Counted from the stretch's first letter, positions 50,653 to 60,839 are shown. The stretch is DNA of 64,000 nt from Sinanaerobacter chloroacetimidivorans (GCF_018128545.1 NZ_JAGSND010000008.1:124001-188000); one strand, 5' to 3'. A program made the numbers and translations. The notes: generated by a model not told the origin, from the letters alone.

Positions 50653-53600
50653 ATGAAATGGACAAAAGAACAACAGGAAGCCATCGATATAAGAGATAAA
50701 AATATTCTGGTATCCGCTGCAGCCGGATCCGGTAAAACAGCGGTTCTTGTGGAAAGAATCAAACAACTCATTTTGAAAGATCAAGTTCCGCTGGATCATA
50801 TGCTGATTGTTACCTTCAGCAATGCGGCTGCATCCGAAATGCGAGAAAAAATTGTTGAATCCATAACCAGGGAGATTGAAACTCTGGAGGATCTTGACAG
50901 TACCGGTAAAGCCAAAAATACCTTTCTCAGAAATCAGCTTTCTATGATTCACAAAGCGAATATCAGTACATTCCATGCCTTTGCCATGGAAATCATCAGA
51001 AGATATTTCTATTTGATTGATGTGGATCCGAATTTTAAAATATGTGATGAAGCACAGAAGACAATCCTTCAGGCAGAAGCCATGGAGCAGCTTTTTTTCG
51101 ATCATTTTGAATCCGACGATCAGGATTTTATTTGTTTTTTGAAGAAATATGCACTTACAAAAAATGAAGATCCGGTGAAAGAAATGATCCTGGAAACCCA
51201 TACTTTTATTCAAAGTATTCCGGATTCCTTTCAATGGCTGAGAGAAAAAGCCGATTTTCTCGCTTGTTCGAAAGAGACGTTTTTGAAAAGCGAAGCCTTT
51301 GCTGAGATGAAAAGAGATATCCTAAAAGCCCTGGATTTGTCAAAATATTATTTCACTAAGGCAGGAGAGATTCTTGAATCAAATGGAATATCGAGTCTGA
51401 TTGCAAAATGGAATCTCGATATGGAAATTTTGGAAAACCTGAGACAAGGATTTGATTCCTTACCCTTTGATGAATTTGCAGCTCTGCTGCAGCAGGTAAA
51501 ATTCCAGACCTTTTCTGTTTCAAAAGCAGAAAAAGAAGAATATGAAGAGATCAAGGAAAAGGTAACGGAATTACGGGAAAAAGGGAAGGGCTGTCTGAAA
51601 AAAACGGCAGGCCAATATTTGGCCAAATCGCTGGATGATTTTGTAGAAGAGCTCAATGGTACTCATGAAAGTGCCTGTTACCTTTATCATCTGGTAGAAT
51701 CCTTCGATGAGATCTACCGGTTGAAAAAAGAAAAGAAAGGGCTTATCGACTTTAATGATATAGAACATTTCGCTCTTCGGATATTGTCTCACGAAGAAGC
51801 AGCGGCAGAATACAGAGACAAATTTGCGTACATCTTCATTGATGAATATCAGGACAGCAACATCGTTCAGGAAACGCTGATCAGCAGAATCAACAGACAC
51901 AATAATTTATTTATGGTTGGAGATGTAAAACAAAGTATCTATAAGTTCAGACTTGCGGAACCTGAACTTTTTATCAGTAAATACGAAAGATTTAAAGAAA
52001 ATACGAGCCCCTGGGATACAAAACTGGATTTAAATCAGAATTTCAGAAGTAAGGGGAATGTTATTACAGCTGTAAACGATATCTTCCACCAAATTATGAA
52101 AAAAGATTTATCCGGCCTGGATTATGATGAGGCTGCCGCTTTATACCAAGGGGTCTCCTATCAGGGAGAACTGGATTATCCTGTAGAACTCCATCTTGTG
52201 GATGATATGCAGTTGGATGATTCATCCATTGATGAAGAGATCAGGGAGATGAAAAAGGCGGAAATGGAAGCCTTTGTTGCAGCACAGATTATCAAAAAAT
52301 CTAGAGGCATACCTTTTTATGACTGCAAAAAAAATGAAATCCGAAGCTTGACGAATAAGGATATGGTTATTTTGCTACGCGGTGCAAAAGGGCATGGAGA
52401 CATTTATTTCGAGGCGCTGCAAAAGGAAGGAATACCGGCTTATATCGATACCAGTGACGGCTATTTTGATACGGTGGAAATTGAGGTCTTTCTGAATTTA
52501 CTCAGAGTGATCGACAATAAAAAGCAGGACATTCCGTTATTGAGTGTTTTGCGTTCTGTCATCTTTGGATTTACCATAGAAGAATTGATCCTGATCCGTT
52601 TATGGAATCAGTCCGGCGCTTATCATATGATCTTTGAGGAATATGCAAATGAAGGGCCGGAAGACCTGCTCAGGGCAAAATGCCGTAGTACCCTGGAAAC
52701 CATCGCCCACTGGAAAAAAGAAGCCGCATTCATGTCACTGGAGGATTTTTTATGGAAGCTGATACGTGACACCGGTTATTATGAATATGCCGGGGCCATC
52801 CCGGCGGGGACCCAGCGGCAGGCAAATCTAAGGGCATTGGTGGATAAGGCCATTCAGTTTCAAAGTGCCCAGATGAAGGGATTATTCAGCTTTATTCATT
52901 ACATAGAAGCGATTAAAAAAAGAAAAGTGTCCATGGGACAGGTAAAGCTGTTAGGCGAAAACGATGATGTAGTCCGAATTATGACGATTCATAAAAGCAA
53001 GGGTCTTGAATTTCCCATGGTACTGGTAGGCGGTTTAGGCAAAAAGTTCAATCGTGATCAGGCGACAAACCGGGTTAGCTTTCATAAGGATCTGGGCTTG
53101 GGAATGAGATTTATCGATGAGGAAAATGCATGCTATAAAAAAACCATTATGCAAACTGCCATAGAGCAGAAAAAATACAAGGAGAGTATGGCAGAAGAAA
53201 TCAGGATACTTTATGTTGCCTTTACAAGAGCCATGGATAAGCTGGTTCTCCTTGGATCTTTGCATAATCTGGATGAGAGTCTGCAGTCCTATGAAGGTAA
53301 GGAGAATCAAGATCTCATCAGTGCAAGATCCTATCTCGATATGCTGATACCGGCTTTGCCTTTATCCAAGATCCCCTGTATCGGGCATCATCGCGGGGAT
53401 ATTCAAAGAAAAAAAGAAACGGAGAATGAAAACCGGATAAAAGTGCAGGAACTGTTTCTCAGAACGGGAGATAGGGGAGATTTCGGTTGGGAAGCTACCG
53501 AAGCCCCATCACTAAGAGAGGAAATCGACAGGCGCTTACGCTATGTATATGAGCATCAATCAGCTCTGAATTTAAAGTCAAAGTTTACCGTGACAGAGCT

Positions 53601-54231
53601 AAACCAGTTGGCAGATCAGCAGGGATACCGGCATAAAGCATCTATTGCCTCCTTAACGGTTCCCAAGCTTGGCCAAAAGACGGTTTCCTTTACTCAGGCG
53701 GAGAAAGGGACTATTCTGCATAAGGTCATGGAAAAGATGGATTTTTCCGAGATGTTGATGCAGGTTAGGGAATCGGAAGAGAAGGTCGGCCAGGGGGAAA
53801 TCCCTGTGGCGGCCTTTGTGGATACCCTGGTTTTGAAGGAAATCCTCTCCGAGGAAGAGGCAGCAGTGGTGGATATCAGTAAAATCCTCGGTTTTCTTCG
53901 GTCTGATATAGGCAGAAGAGCATCTCTGGCAAAAAATATTGAGAAAGAAGTCTCTTTCAATATTGTAAAACAGGTATCCGGAGAGACTATCATCATTCAG
54001 GGAACCATAGACTGCTATTTTGAAGAACAGGGCCAGTACGTTTTATTGGATTATAAATCCAATGATTACACAGGCTTTGATACGGAAACGGAAATTCAAA
54101 TCCTGAAAGAAAAATATCTGCCTCAAATTGAATTATATAAGGAGGCCTTGGAGAAAATCAGAAAAGTACAGGTAAAGGAATCCTATTTATACCTTTTCGG
54201 ATTTTCCAAGGCAATCAAAGTCGAGCCCTAA
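50653..54231 (+). CDS. addA: AddA helicase/exonuclease subunit
   Basis: AddA is the UvrD-type helicase and 3'-strand nuclease of the AddAB recombination complex. The 1192-residue protein has Walker A AAAGSGKTA (residues 22-30), FIDEYQDSN (near 395), MTIHKSKGLEFPMV (near 778) and a C-terminal RecB-type nuclease with IDCYFEEQGQYVLLDYKSND (near 1120). AGAGGATTG precedes the ATG. addB, normally directly upstream, is absent here; a flippase gene sits 51 nt upstream instead. Confidence 0.93.
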   Translation: MKWTKEQQEAIDIRDKNILVSAAAGSGKTAVLVERIKQLILKDQVPLDHMLIVTFSNAAASEMREKIVESITREIETLEDLDSTGKAKNTFLRNQLSMIHKANISTFHAFAMEIIRRYFYLIDVDPNFKICDEAQKTILQAEAMEQLFFDHFESDDQDFICFLKKYALTKNEDPVKEMILETHTFIQSIPDSFQWLREKADFLACSKETFLKSEAFAEMKRDILKALDLSKYYFTKAGEILESNGISSLIAKWNLDMEILENLRQGFDSLPFDEFAALLQQVKFQTFSVSKAEKEEYEEIKEKVTELREKGKGCLKKTAGQYLAKSLDDFVEELNGTHESACYLYHLVESFDEIYRLKKEKKGLIDFNDIEHFALRILSHEEAAAEYRDKFAYIFIDEYQDSNIVQETLISRINRHNNLFMVGDVKQSIYKFRLAEPELFISKYERFKENTSPWDTKLDLNQNFRSKGNVITAVNDIFHQIMKKDLSGLDYDEAAALYQGVSYQGELDYPVELHLVDDMQLDDSSIDEEIREMKKAEMEAFVAAQIIKKSRGIPFYDCKKNEIRSLTNKDMVILLRGAKGHGDIYFEALQKEGIPAYIDTSDGYFDTVEIEVFLNLLRVIDNKKQDIPLLSVLRSVIFGFTIEELILIRLWNQSGAYHMIFEEYANEGPEDLLRAKCRSTLETIAHWKKEAAFMSLEDFLWKLIRDTGYYEYAGAIPAGTQRQANLRALVDKAIQFQSAQMKGLFSFIHYIEAIKKRKVSMGQVKLLGENDDVVRIMTIHKSKGLEFPMVLVGGLGKKFNRDQATNRVSFHKDLGLGMRFIDEENACYKKTIMQTAIEQKKYKESMAEEIRILYVAFTRAMDKLVLLGSLHNLDESLQSYEGKENQDLISARSYLDMLIPALPLSKIPCIGHHRGDIQRKKETENENRIKVQELFLRTGDRGDFGWEATEAPSLREEIDRRLRYVYEHQSALNLKSKFTVTELNQLADQQGYRHKASIASLTVPKLGQKTVSFTQAEKGTILHKVMEKMDFSEMLMQVRESEEKVGQGEIPVAAFVDTLVLKEILSEEEAAVVDISKILGFLRSDIGRRASLAKNIEKEVSFNIVKQVSGETIIIQGTIDCYFEEQGQYVLLDYKSNDYTGFDTETEIQILKEKYLPQIELYKEALEKIRKVQVKESYLYLFGFSKAIKVEP

Positions 54232-54278
54232 ACAATAGGAAATTCAAATAGAAAAAATTAAATTTAATAAAAAATTAA

Positions 54279-54308
54279 AAAGCTCCGGGTTATTTCGCCC
54301 GGAGCTTT
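54279..54308 (-). terminator. Terminator of the acn-icd-gntR unit
   Basis: AAAGCTCCGGG and CCCGGAGCTTT form a perfect 11-bp stem; on the minus strand it is followed by TTTAATTTTTTATT. The gntR stop codon is in the loop. It also faces the convergent addA end. Confidence 0.85.
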
Positions 54309-54952
54309 GCATGATCAAGATGCCTTGTAATTGCCTTGACGCCTGCATCCACCTCTTTGTTTTGAAACGCCTCGAAGATCTCTCTATGTTCTTCCAGAAC
54401 ATCATCCAGGTATTCATCCACATAGGTGTTTGCAGTTTTGCTTTGCTTGATATAGATTTGGTAGGAAGACAAGACATGCTGCAGCATTTTATTATGGGAA
54501 GCTGCATAAATCAATTCATGAAAACGCATATTAATATTCAGCATTTTTTCCGCATCTTTTTTTTGCGTGTAGAATTCCATAAATTCAAATGCCTCTTCCA
54601 GTTTTTCGAACTCCTCCTTCGTGATTCGTTCAATGGCCCATTTTACGGCCAACACCTCATAGGATTTTCTAAGTTCATACATATCCTCGAAATCCTGAGG
54701 GGAAAAGCCGATCACAAAGGCTCCCCGGTTGGGTATGGTCTCGATGAGCCCTTCAAGCTCCAATTGCTTAAAAGCTTCTCTTACCGGTGTTCTGCTGACA
54801 TGATAGGTATCACAAATCTGCTGCTCTGTCAGCTTTTCTCCCTGGCGCAGCTTGCCTTGCAGGATATCTTTTCTGAGATTGGTAAACAGGTCTGAGGAAA
54901 GAGGCATCCCGGTTGCTTTAATCCCGGCAGCATTCTTATACGTCAGCGTCAT
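54290..54952 (-). CDS. GntR/FadR-family regulator
   Basis: The 220-residue protein has an N-terminal winged helix (TEQQICDTYHVSRTPVREAFKQLELEGLI) and a C-terminal FCD ligand domain with metal-binding His/Asp positions (MRFHELIYAASHN; EEHREIFEA; ITRHLDHA). The ATG at 54952 has GAGG upstream; the longer open frame runs into icd. It lies 10 nt after icd, so it is the last gene of the operon and probably controls it through the palindrome upstream of the aconitase gene, perhaps sensing a citrate-cycle acid. Confidence 0.85.
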   Translation of the reverse strand: MTLTYKNAAGIKATGMPLSSDLFTNLRKDILQGKLRQGEKLTEQQICDTYHVSRTPVREAFKQLELEGLIETIPNRGAFVIGFSPQDFEDMYELRKSYEVLAVKWAIERITKEEFEKLEEAFEFMEFYTQKKDAEKMLNINMRFHELIYAASHNKMLQHVLSSYQIYIKQSKTANTYVDEYLDDVLEEHREIFEAFQNKEVDAGVKAITRHLDHAKLRAK

Positions 54953-54962
54953 AAATAAAACC

Positions 54963-56099
54963 TCAAATCTTTGATAATATATAGTCGGCAAACTCGGCCC
55001 CGGTAGCTCCATCCGGTCTTCCGGTAATGACGAGTTTCCTTTCTTTTATTGTGCATTCTTCCAAGGCGGTAAATAGCCTGTCAGCTTTTTCCTGATATCC
55101 GATATGAGATAAAAGCATAGCCCCTGCACGGATCACACTGCAAGGATCCGCATAAATATCCCGGCCTTCTTCCACCATACGGGGAGCGGAACCATGAATG
55201 GCTTCAAACATGGAATACTGCTTGCCAAGATTTGCACTTCCGGCAGTTCCTACACCGCCCTGGAACTCTGCAGCCTCATCAGTCAGGATGTCGCCATATA
55301 AATTCGGAAGTATCAGAACCTCAAACTGGCCTCTTCTCTTTTCATCGATAAGCTTTGCGGTCATAATATCGATATACCAGTCATCTACCTCGATATCAGG
55401 ATAATCTCCGGCAACCTGCTTGCAGACGTCCAGGAATTTACCGTCCGTTGTTTTCACAACATTGGCCTTGGTAACAATGGTGACTCTCTTTTTATTATTG
55501 TTTTTAGCATATTCAAAAGCAAGTCGTGCAATACGTTCCGTACCCGGAGTGGTGATCACTCTGAAGTCGATGGCCAGATCATCGCTGATATTCAAACCCT
55601 GGCTGCCCATGGCATACAGGCATTCTGTGTTTTCACGGAAGAAGGTCCAGTCTATACCAAGCTCCGGAACCTTTACAGGACGAACGTTGGCAAAAAGATC
55701 AAGCTCCTTACGCATCGCTACATTGGCACTTTCCACATTTGCCCATTTGTCTCCCTTTCGCGGGGTGGTGGTAGGTCCTTTTAACAGGACATTACAGGTT
55801 TTGATTTCTGCCAGAACGTCATCCGGAATAGCCTTCCCGGCGGCAGCTCTGTTTTCTATGGTACAGCCGTCTATTGTTTTAAATACTACTTTGCCGGCTT
55901 TTATTTCATCAGCCAGCAGCTGCTCCAGAACTCTTCTAGCCTGTGCAGTAATGGCAGGACCGATCCCATCACCGCCTATCACACCGATGATAATTTGATC
56001 CAGATCCTGATACCGGATAAAGTCCGTATCGGATTTCATTCTTTCCACTCTTGCAAGCTGCTGCTCAACAATGGCTTCAAAGGCTTTATTATAGTCCAT
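54963..56099 (-). CDS. icd: Isocitrate dehydrogenase
   Basis: The 378-residue enzyme belongs to the isocitrate/isopropylmalate dehydrogenase family. The substrate-binding NVESANVAMRKELDLFANVRPV segment (about 122-143) with Ser, Asn and Arg contacts matches isocitrate dehydrogenases; NLYGDILTDEAAEFQGGVG holds the metal-binding Asp residues. The pairing with aconitase supports isocitrate rather than isopropylmalate. An N-terminal extension of about 35 residues precedes the Rossmann start VIGGDGIGP. GAGG precedes the ATG. Coenzyme preference (NAD or NADP) is not decided. Confidence 0.88.
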   Translation of the reverse strand: MDYNKAFEAIVEQQLARVERMKSDTDFIRYQDLDQIIIGVIGGDGIGPAITAQARRVLEQLLADEIKAGKVVFKTIDGCTIENRAAAGKAIPDDVLAEIKTCNVLLKGPTTTPRKGDKWANVESANVAMRKELDLFANVRPVKVPELGIDWTFFRENTECLYAMGSQGLNISDDLAIDFRVITTPGTERIARLAFEYAKNNNKKRVTIVTKANVVKTTDGKFLDVCKQVAGDYPDIEVDDWYIDIMTAKLIDEKRRGQFEVLILPNLYGDILTDEAAEFQGGVGTAGSANLGKQYSMFEAIHGSAPRMVEEGRDIYADPCSVIRAGAMLLSHIGYQEKADRLFTALEECTIKERKLVITGRPDGATGAEFADYILSKI

Positions 56100-56240
56100 A
56101 CTTCTACCTCGTTTTCTAAAAAATCAATATAATTATTTTTTTATAACAAAGGTTATAATTGAATATTTCTCAATGCATTGAGTACCTTTGCAATAGTTTC
56201 ATCCGAAACCGACTTGGATTTTTTGTTAATGCTTCCTGAA

Positions 56241-56275
56241 GCCAATAATGTGATCCGTCACATTTTGGCTCACAA
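56241..56275. promoter_or_regulatory. Palindrome in the acn-icd gap
   Basis: AATGTGA-TCCG-TCACATT is a perfect palindrome flanked by AGCCA and TTGGCT arms that extend the pairing. It resembles CRP/FNR-family half sites (TGTGA/TCACA) but with a 4-bp spacer, and could equally be an RNA hairpin between the two genes. The rest of the 242-nt gap shows no gene. Confidence 0.4.
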
Positions 56276-56341
56276 AAAATCAGGAGGGGAGGATAGAAAA
56301 TATCAAAAGTACGAACCGCATTGAAAATATTCTTTATACCC

Positions 56342-58261
56342 TTATCCTTTAATCTGATTGATCTTCCCGCCAGCTAAAATCATTTCAATTTCAAGCTCGG
56401 AGAAGTTCGTTAGAGCAATGTACTCTTTACCTGTAGTCACGTTTTGAATGATGATTTCAGGATTTTTTACCTGTTCTCTGGCATTTTTAATCATGAGCTT
56501 GTCACCAAGAGTAAAAGTGTCATAGTCTCCCGGATTTTTAAATACCAATGGCAGAATACCGCTGTTGATCAAGTTAGAACGGTGGATTCTGGCAAAGGAT
56601 TTTGCTAGAACAAACTTGATTCCCAGGTACAGAGGAGCCAGTGCAGCATGCTCTCTGCTGGATCCTTGTCCATAGTTTTCACCGCCCACGATGATTCCGC
56701 CGTCCGCCTCCTTACAACGAGCTGCAAATTCCGCATCAATTTTTTCGAAGCAGTAGTTAGCAAGGTAAGGGATGTTGGAGCGATAAGGAAGTAATCTGGA
56801 ATCCGAAGGCATGATATCATCCGTTGTGATGTTGTTCCCTGCATGAAGAACTACTTCTCCCGATACCGTATCCGGCAAATTAGTATTCTGAGGGAACGGC
56901 TTGATATTCGGTCCCATTTCTACTTTCGTATTTCCTTTGTTTGTATCCTTTGGATAGACAATAAAATTGTCATTATAAGCAAAGTTTTCTTCCGTAATTT
57001 CAGGAAGATGGACTCCGCTTTCCGAGCCATCTGTGAGAACTCCCATAACGGCCGATACTGCGGCAGTTTCAGGACTTACCAGATAGACGTCAGCATCCAG
57101 TGTTCCGCTGCGTCCTTTAAAGTTTCTATTAAAGGTACGAAGGGATACGGCTCCTGATTTCGGGGACTGTCCCATACCGATACAGGGACCGCAGGCGTTT
57201 TCGATGATTCGCGCACCGGCATCGATCATGGCTGCCAGAGCACCGTTTTGTGCAAGCTTACTCAGAATTTTACTGGATCCCGGGGAAATTACCAGGCTGA
57301 CGTCCGGGCTGACCTTTTTGCCCTTCAGGATTTCTGCTACCTTCATCAGGTCAGAATAGGAAGAATTGGTGCAGCTTCCGATGGCCACCTGATCGATTTT
57401 AATGGTTCCGATATTTTTGATCGTATCGACGTTATCAGGGCTGTGAGGCATGGCAGCCAGCGGCACCAGTGAAGACAGGTCCACCTTCAGCACTTCATCA
57501 TAGACTGCATTCGGATCCGCAGACATTGGAATATAATCTTTTTCTCTGCCCTGAGCAGCGAGATACTTTCTTGTATTTTCATCACTTGGGAACAGGGATG
57601 TGGTTGCGCCCAGTTCGGCTCCCATATTGGTAATGGTAGCTCTGTCCGTTACGGACAAGGTTTTTACTCCGTCTCCTGTATATTCTACGATTTTTCCGAC
57701 ACCGCCTTTTACGGTGAGTTCTTTTAATACGTATAAAATAACGTCCTTAGCAGATACCCAAGGTTTCAGACTGCCGGTAAGCTCAACCTTCAATACTTTT
57801 GGAACAGTAAGACTGTAAGTACCCTTTGCCATGGCAACGGCAACATCCAAACCGCCTGCACCGATGGCGATCATGCCGAGGCCGCCCCCTGTAGGTGTGT
57901 GGCTGTCGGAACCTAACAGTGTTTTTCCCGGAATTCCGAAGTTTTCAAGCTGCAATTGATGGCAGATACCGTTTCCCGGTTTTGAGAATAAAACGCCGTG
58001 TCTCTTTGCCACGCTTTTGATAAATTCATGGTCATCCGCATTTTCAAAACCAGTCTGCAAGGTATTGTGATCGATATAAGCGACGGAAAGCTCCGTTTTG
58101 ATTTCTTCTACATCCATGGCTTCCAGCTGTAAATAAACCATAGTTCCGGTAGAGTCCTGCGTCAAAGTTTGATCTATCTTGATGGTAATTTCATTCCCTG
58201 GGGAAAGAGTACCCTCGACAAGATGATTTTCTAAAATTTTATAGGCTAATGTTTTTCCCAT
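56342..58261 (-). CDS. acn: Aconitate hydratase
   Basis: Aconitase isomerises citrate to isocitrate through a [4Fe-4S] cluster. From the ATG at 58261 (AAAGGAG, 9-nt spacing) it has 639 residues, the mitochondrial-like/AcnA-related short type. Cluster cysteines are in IGSCTNSSYSD (near 320) and NACGPCIGMG (near 382); GENYGQGSSREHAAL (near 548) binds substrate in the swivelling domain. The frame is open 69 nt further upstream across the operator region. It heads an operon with icd and gntR; no citrate synthase is present in the window. Confidence 0.93.
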   Translation of the reverse strand: MGKTLAYKILENHLVEGTLSPGNEITIKIDQTLTQDSTGTMVYLQLEAMDVEEIKTELSVAYIDHNTLQTGFENADDHEFIKSVAKRHGVLFSKPGNGICHQLQLENFGIPGKTLLGSDSHTPTGGGLGMIAIGAGGLDVAVAMAKGTYSLTVPKVLKVELTGSLKPWVSAKDVILYVLKELTVKGGVGKIVEYTGDGVKTLSVTDRATITNMGAELGATTSLFPSDENTRKYLAAQGREKDYIPMSADPNAVYDEVLKVDLSSLVPLAAMPHSPDNVDTIKNIGTIKIDQVAIGSCTNSSYSDLMKVAEILKGKKVSPDVSLVISPGSSKILSKLAQNGALAAMIDAGARIIENACGPCIGMGQSPKSGAVSLRTFNRNFKGRSGTLDADVYLVSPETAAVSAVMGVLTDGSESGVHLPEITEENFAYNDNFIVYPKDTNKGNTKVEMGPNIKPFPQNTNLPDTVSGEVVLHAGNNITTDDIMPSDSRLLPYRSNIPYLANYCFEKIDAEFAARCKEADGGIIVGGENYGQGSSREHAALAPLYLGIKFVLAKSFARIHRSNLINSGILPLVFKNPGDYDTFTLGDKLMIKNAREQVKNPEIIIQNVTTGKEYIALTNFSELEIEMILAGGKINQIKG

Positions 58262-58303
58262 ACGGTTCATCTCCTTTATTTTGTAATTGCTCTCAAGTTG
58301 TTG

Positions 58304-58330
58304 ATTGTATAACTGTATACAATTATACAA
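58304..58330. promoter_or_regulatory. GntR-type operator candidate upstream of acn
   Basis: ATTGTAT-AACTGT-ATACAAT is a perfect palindrome (58304-58323), directly followed by TATACAA, so overlapping half-sites of TTGTATA occur. TNGTATAC-rich palindromes are typical of FadR/VanR-class GntR sites. It lies 43-70 nt upstream of the acn start and fits autoregulation by the GntR protein at the operon end. Confidence 0.6.
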
Positions 58331-58487
58331 TTTTTTTTACGAATCGTCAATGTGACTATGGGGATATAAAGTAAAAAAATTAGTTAAAATAATAGGAATT
58401 TATTTCTTTTTTTGCATTGAAATCTCGGAACTGATACTATATAATGGTGTCACGTCGAAAAAAACATCTACATATGGGAGGTAAGGA

Positions 58488-60839
58488 ATGAAATCGGTAA
58501 TCAAAAGAGATGGAACCCAGGTAACGTTTCACAGCGAAAAAATAAAAACTGCCATTGAGAACGCCATGCAGGAAACCAAAATCGGAATCAATGAAAAGCT
58601 CGCCGGTGATATTGCTGCAGCGATAGAAAAACAAGTGGAAAAATCGGAAAGGACCATTCATGTTGAGGACCTTCAGGACTTGGTTGAAGATTATCTGATG
58701 GCAAGTGACCGGAAAGATGCCGCCAAGAAGTTTATTATCTACCGTTATGAAAGAGATAAAACCAGGGATGCCAGAAAGAGACGTGACGGAAGGATCATCT
58801 CTGATGAGTTTGTAAGTAAATATAAGCATGCACCATCACCCATGAGTCAGTTGGGCAGCTTTGTCTATTATAGAACCTATTCTCGTTGGATCTCGGAGGA
58901 AATGAGAAGAGAATACTGGTGGGAGACCGTCAGGAGGTCTGTAGAATACAACTGCAGCCTCGTACCTACCTCAAAGGAGGAAGCGGAAAAGCTATATAAA
59001 AATATTTTTGAGCTGAAACAATTCTTATCAGGCAGAACTTTCTGGGTAGGAAGTACTGATGTTTCCAAATATTATCCCATGTCCAACTATAACTGCTCCT
59101 TTCAGGTTATCGACAGCTTTGCGGCGTTTCGCGACATATTCTACCTGCTTATGGTGGGATCCGGAGTCGGCGTACGTGTTTTAAAGTCTGATGTGGAAAA
59201 GCTTCCGCCTGTACGAACGGATGTGGAAATCATTCATGAATCCTATACACCGATGCTGAGAACCTTGAGACAGGACAGTACCTCCCTGGAGTTCACCCAT
59301 AACGATACGGTGAAAATAACCATAGGAGACAGCAAGGAAGGCTGGGTCCAGTCCATGGACTATTTCCTGAAAGCCCTTTACAGTACGGAGTATCGTAAGA
59401 TCAAGACCATCATCTTGAATTATGATCATGTAAGGTCAAAGGGAGAGAAGCTGAAGACCTTCGGCGGAACCGCCAGCGGGCATTCCAGCATGAAGAATAT
59501 GTTTATTAAAATAAATAAAGTCATTGAAAAAGCAAAATGCAGAAGCACCACGAGTAAAGTAAAGCTGAAACCCATCGACTGTCTGGATATTGCTAATATT
59601 ATCGGTGAAAATGTTGTAGTGGGCGGTGTCCGCAGAACGGCTGAGATCGTACTGATCGATCAGGATGATAAAGAAGCTATCCAGGCGAAAAGTGAATTAT
59701 ATAAAAAAGTGGATGAAAAATGGGTAATCGACAGTGAAATCTCCCATAGGCAAATGAGCAATAACTCTATCTTCTATCAAAGAAAGCCTACCAGGCAGGA
59801 ACTCCATTGGCATTTACAGCAGATGAGATATTCCGGTGAACCCGGCTGGGTAAATGAAGAGGCCGGCGCCAAACGAAGACCTGATTTTAAGGGAGTAAAT
59901 CCGTGTGCGGAGATATTGCTGGATTCCAAAGGTCTATGCAATCTTACCACGGTAAACGTGATGGCTTTTGTAATCGATGGAAAGCTGGATTATGCAGGCC
60001 TTATGGAGGCTCAGCGGCTTTCGGCCAGAGCCGGTTACCGAATGACCTGCACAGAACTGGAAATCCCCGAATGGAATGCGGTACAGCAAAGAGATAAGCT
60101 CCTGGGCTGCTCTCTGACCGGATGGCAGGATATGGTAAATGCTTTGCAGTTGGATCAGGAAGGGCAGGAAAAACTGCTTCTGGATCTGAAACAGACTGCT
60201 CGTCACGCGGCATCGGAATATGCCAAGGAGTTAGGGCAGGCGGAGCCGCTGCTCATAACCACCATTAAGCCGGAGGGTACCCTAAGTCTGCTGCCTGTGG
60301 TTTCAAGCGGTGTCCATTTTTCACATGCGCCGTATTACGTAAGAAGAGTCAGAATCAGCAGTGATGATCCCCTGACAAAGGTTTGTGAGGAGCTTGGATA
60401 TCCGGTTTACCCGGAAGTCGGACAGGATCACGACACCTGCGTTACCAAGGTGGTTGAATTTCCGGTAAAAGCACCGGAAGGCAAATTTAAGAGTGATGTC
60501 AGTGCCATTGAACAGCTGGAAATTTACAAAATGTTTATGAATCATTATGTAGAGCATAATTGCTCGATAACCGTTCATGTCAGAGATGATGAATGGGATG
60601 CTGTTGAACAATGGGTTTGGGATCATTGGGATGATATCGTTGCCTTGTCATTCCTCTCATTTGAAGATAATTTCTATGAACTTCTGCCCTTTGAAGCAAT
60701 CTCGGAAAAGGAGTATCATAAGAGAGCTGAGGCTATGAAGTCCTTTATTCCATCCCTGATCTCAAAATACGAGAAAGAAGAAGTGGATTACGACATCGGA
60801 AATGAAGGCTGTGAAGGAGGCGTTTGCCCGATTCGGTAA
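58488..60839 (+). CDS. nrdJ: Adenosylcobalamin-dependent ribonucleotide reductase (class II, RTPR type)
   Basis: NrdJ reduces ribonucleotides using adenosylcobalamin and needs no oxygen. The 783-residue protein has an N-terminal ATP-cone (about 1-95, VIKRDGTQVTFHSEKI), the catalytic barrel with NPCAEILLDSKGLCNLT (near 470), TIKPEGTLSLLP (near 588), and the redox cysteines in the C-terminal CEGGVCPI. The pattern matches the monomeric Lactobacillus leichmannii triphosphate reductase, plus an ATP-cone that enzyme lacks. GGGAGGTAAGG precedes the ATG. Together with cobO it shows dependence on B12. Confidence 0.94.
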   Translation: MKSVIKRDGTQVTFHSEKIKTAIENAMQETKIGINEKLAGDIAAAIEKQVEKSERTIHVEDLQDLVEDYLMASDRKDAAKKFIIYRYERDKTRDARKRRDGRIISDEFVSKYKHAPSPMSQLGSFVYYRTYSRWISEEMRREYWWETVRRSVEYNCSLVPTSKEEAEKLYKNIFELKQFLSGRTFWVGSTDVSKYYPMSNYNCSFQVIDSFAAFRDIFYLLMVGSGVGVRVLKSDVEKLPPVRTDVEIIHESYTPMLRTLRQDSTSLEFTHNDTVKITIGDSKEGWVQSMDYFLKALYSTEYRKIKTIILNYDHVRSKGEKLKTFGGTASGHSSMKNMFIKINKVIEKAKCRSTTSKVKLKPIDCLDIANIIGENVVVGGVRRTAEIVLIDQDDKEAIQAKSELYKKVDEKWVIDSEISHRQMSNNSIFYQRKPTRQELHWHLQQMRYSGEPGWVNEEAGAKRRPDFKGVNPCAEILLDSKGLCNLTTVNVMAFVIDGKLDYAGLMEAQRLSARAGYRMTCTELEIPEWNAVQQRDKLLGCSLTGWQDMVNALQLDQEGQEKLLLDLKQTARHAASEYAKELGQAEPLLITTIKPEGTLSLLPVVSSGVHFSHAPYYVRRVRISSDDPLTKVCEELGYPVYPEVGQDHDTCVTKVVEFPVKAPEGKFKSDVSAIEQLEIYKMFMNHYVEHNCSITVHVRDDEWDAVEQWVWDHWDDIVALSFLSFEDNFYELLPFEAISEKEYHKRAEAMKSFIPSLISKYEKEEVDYDIGNEGCEGGVCPIR

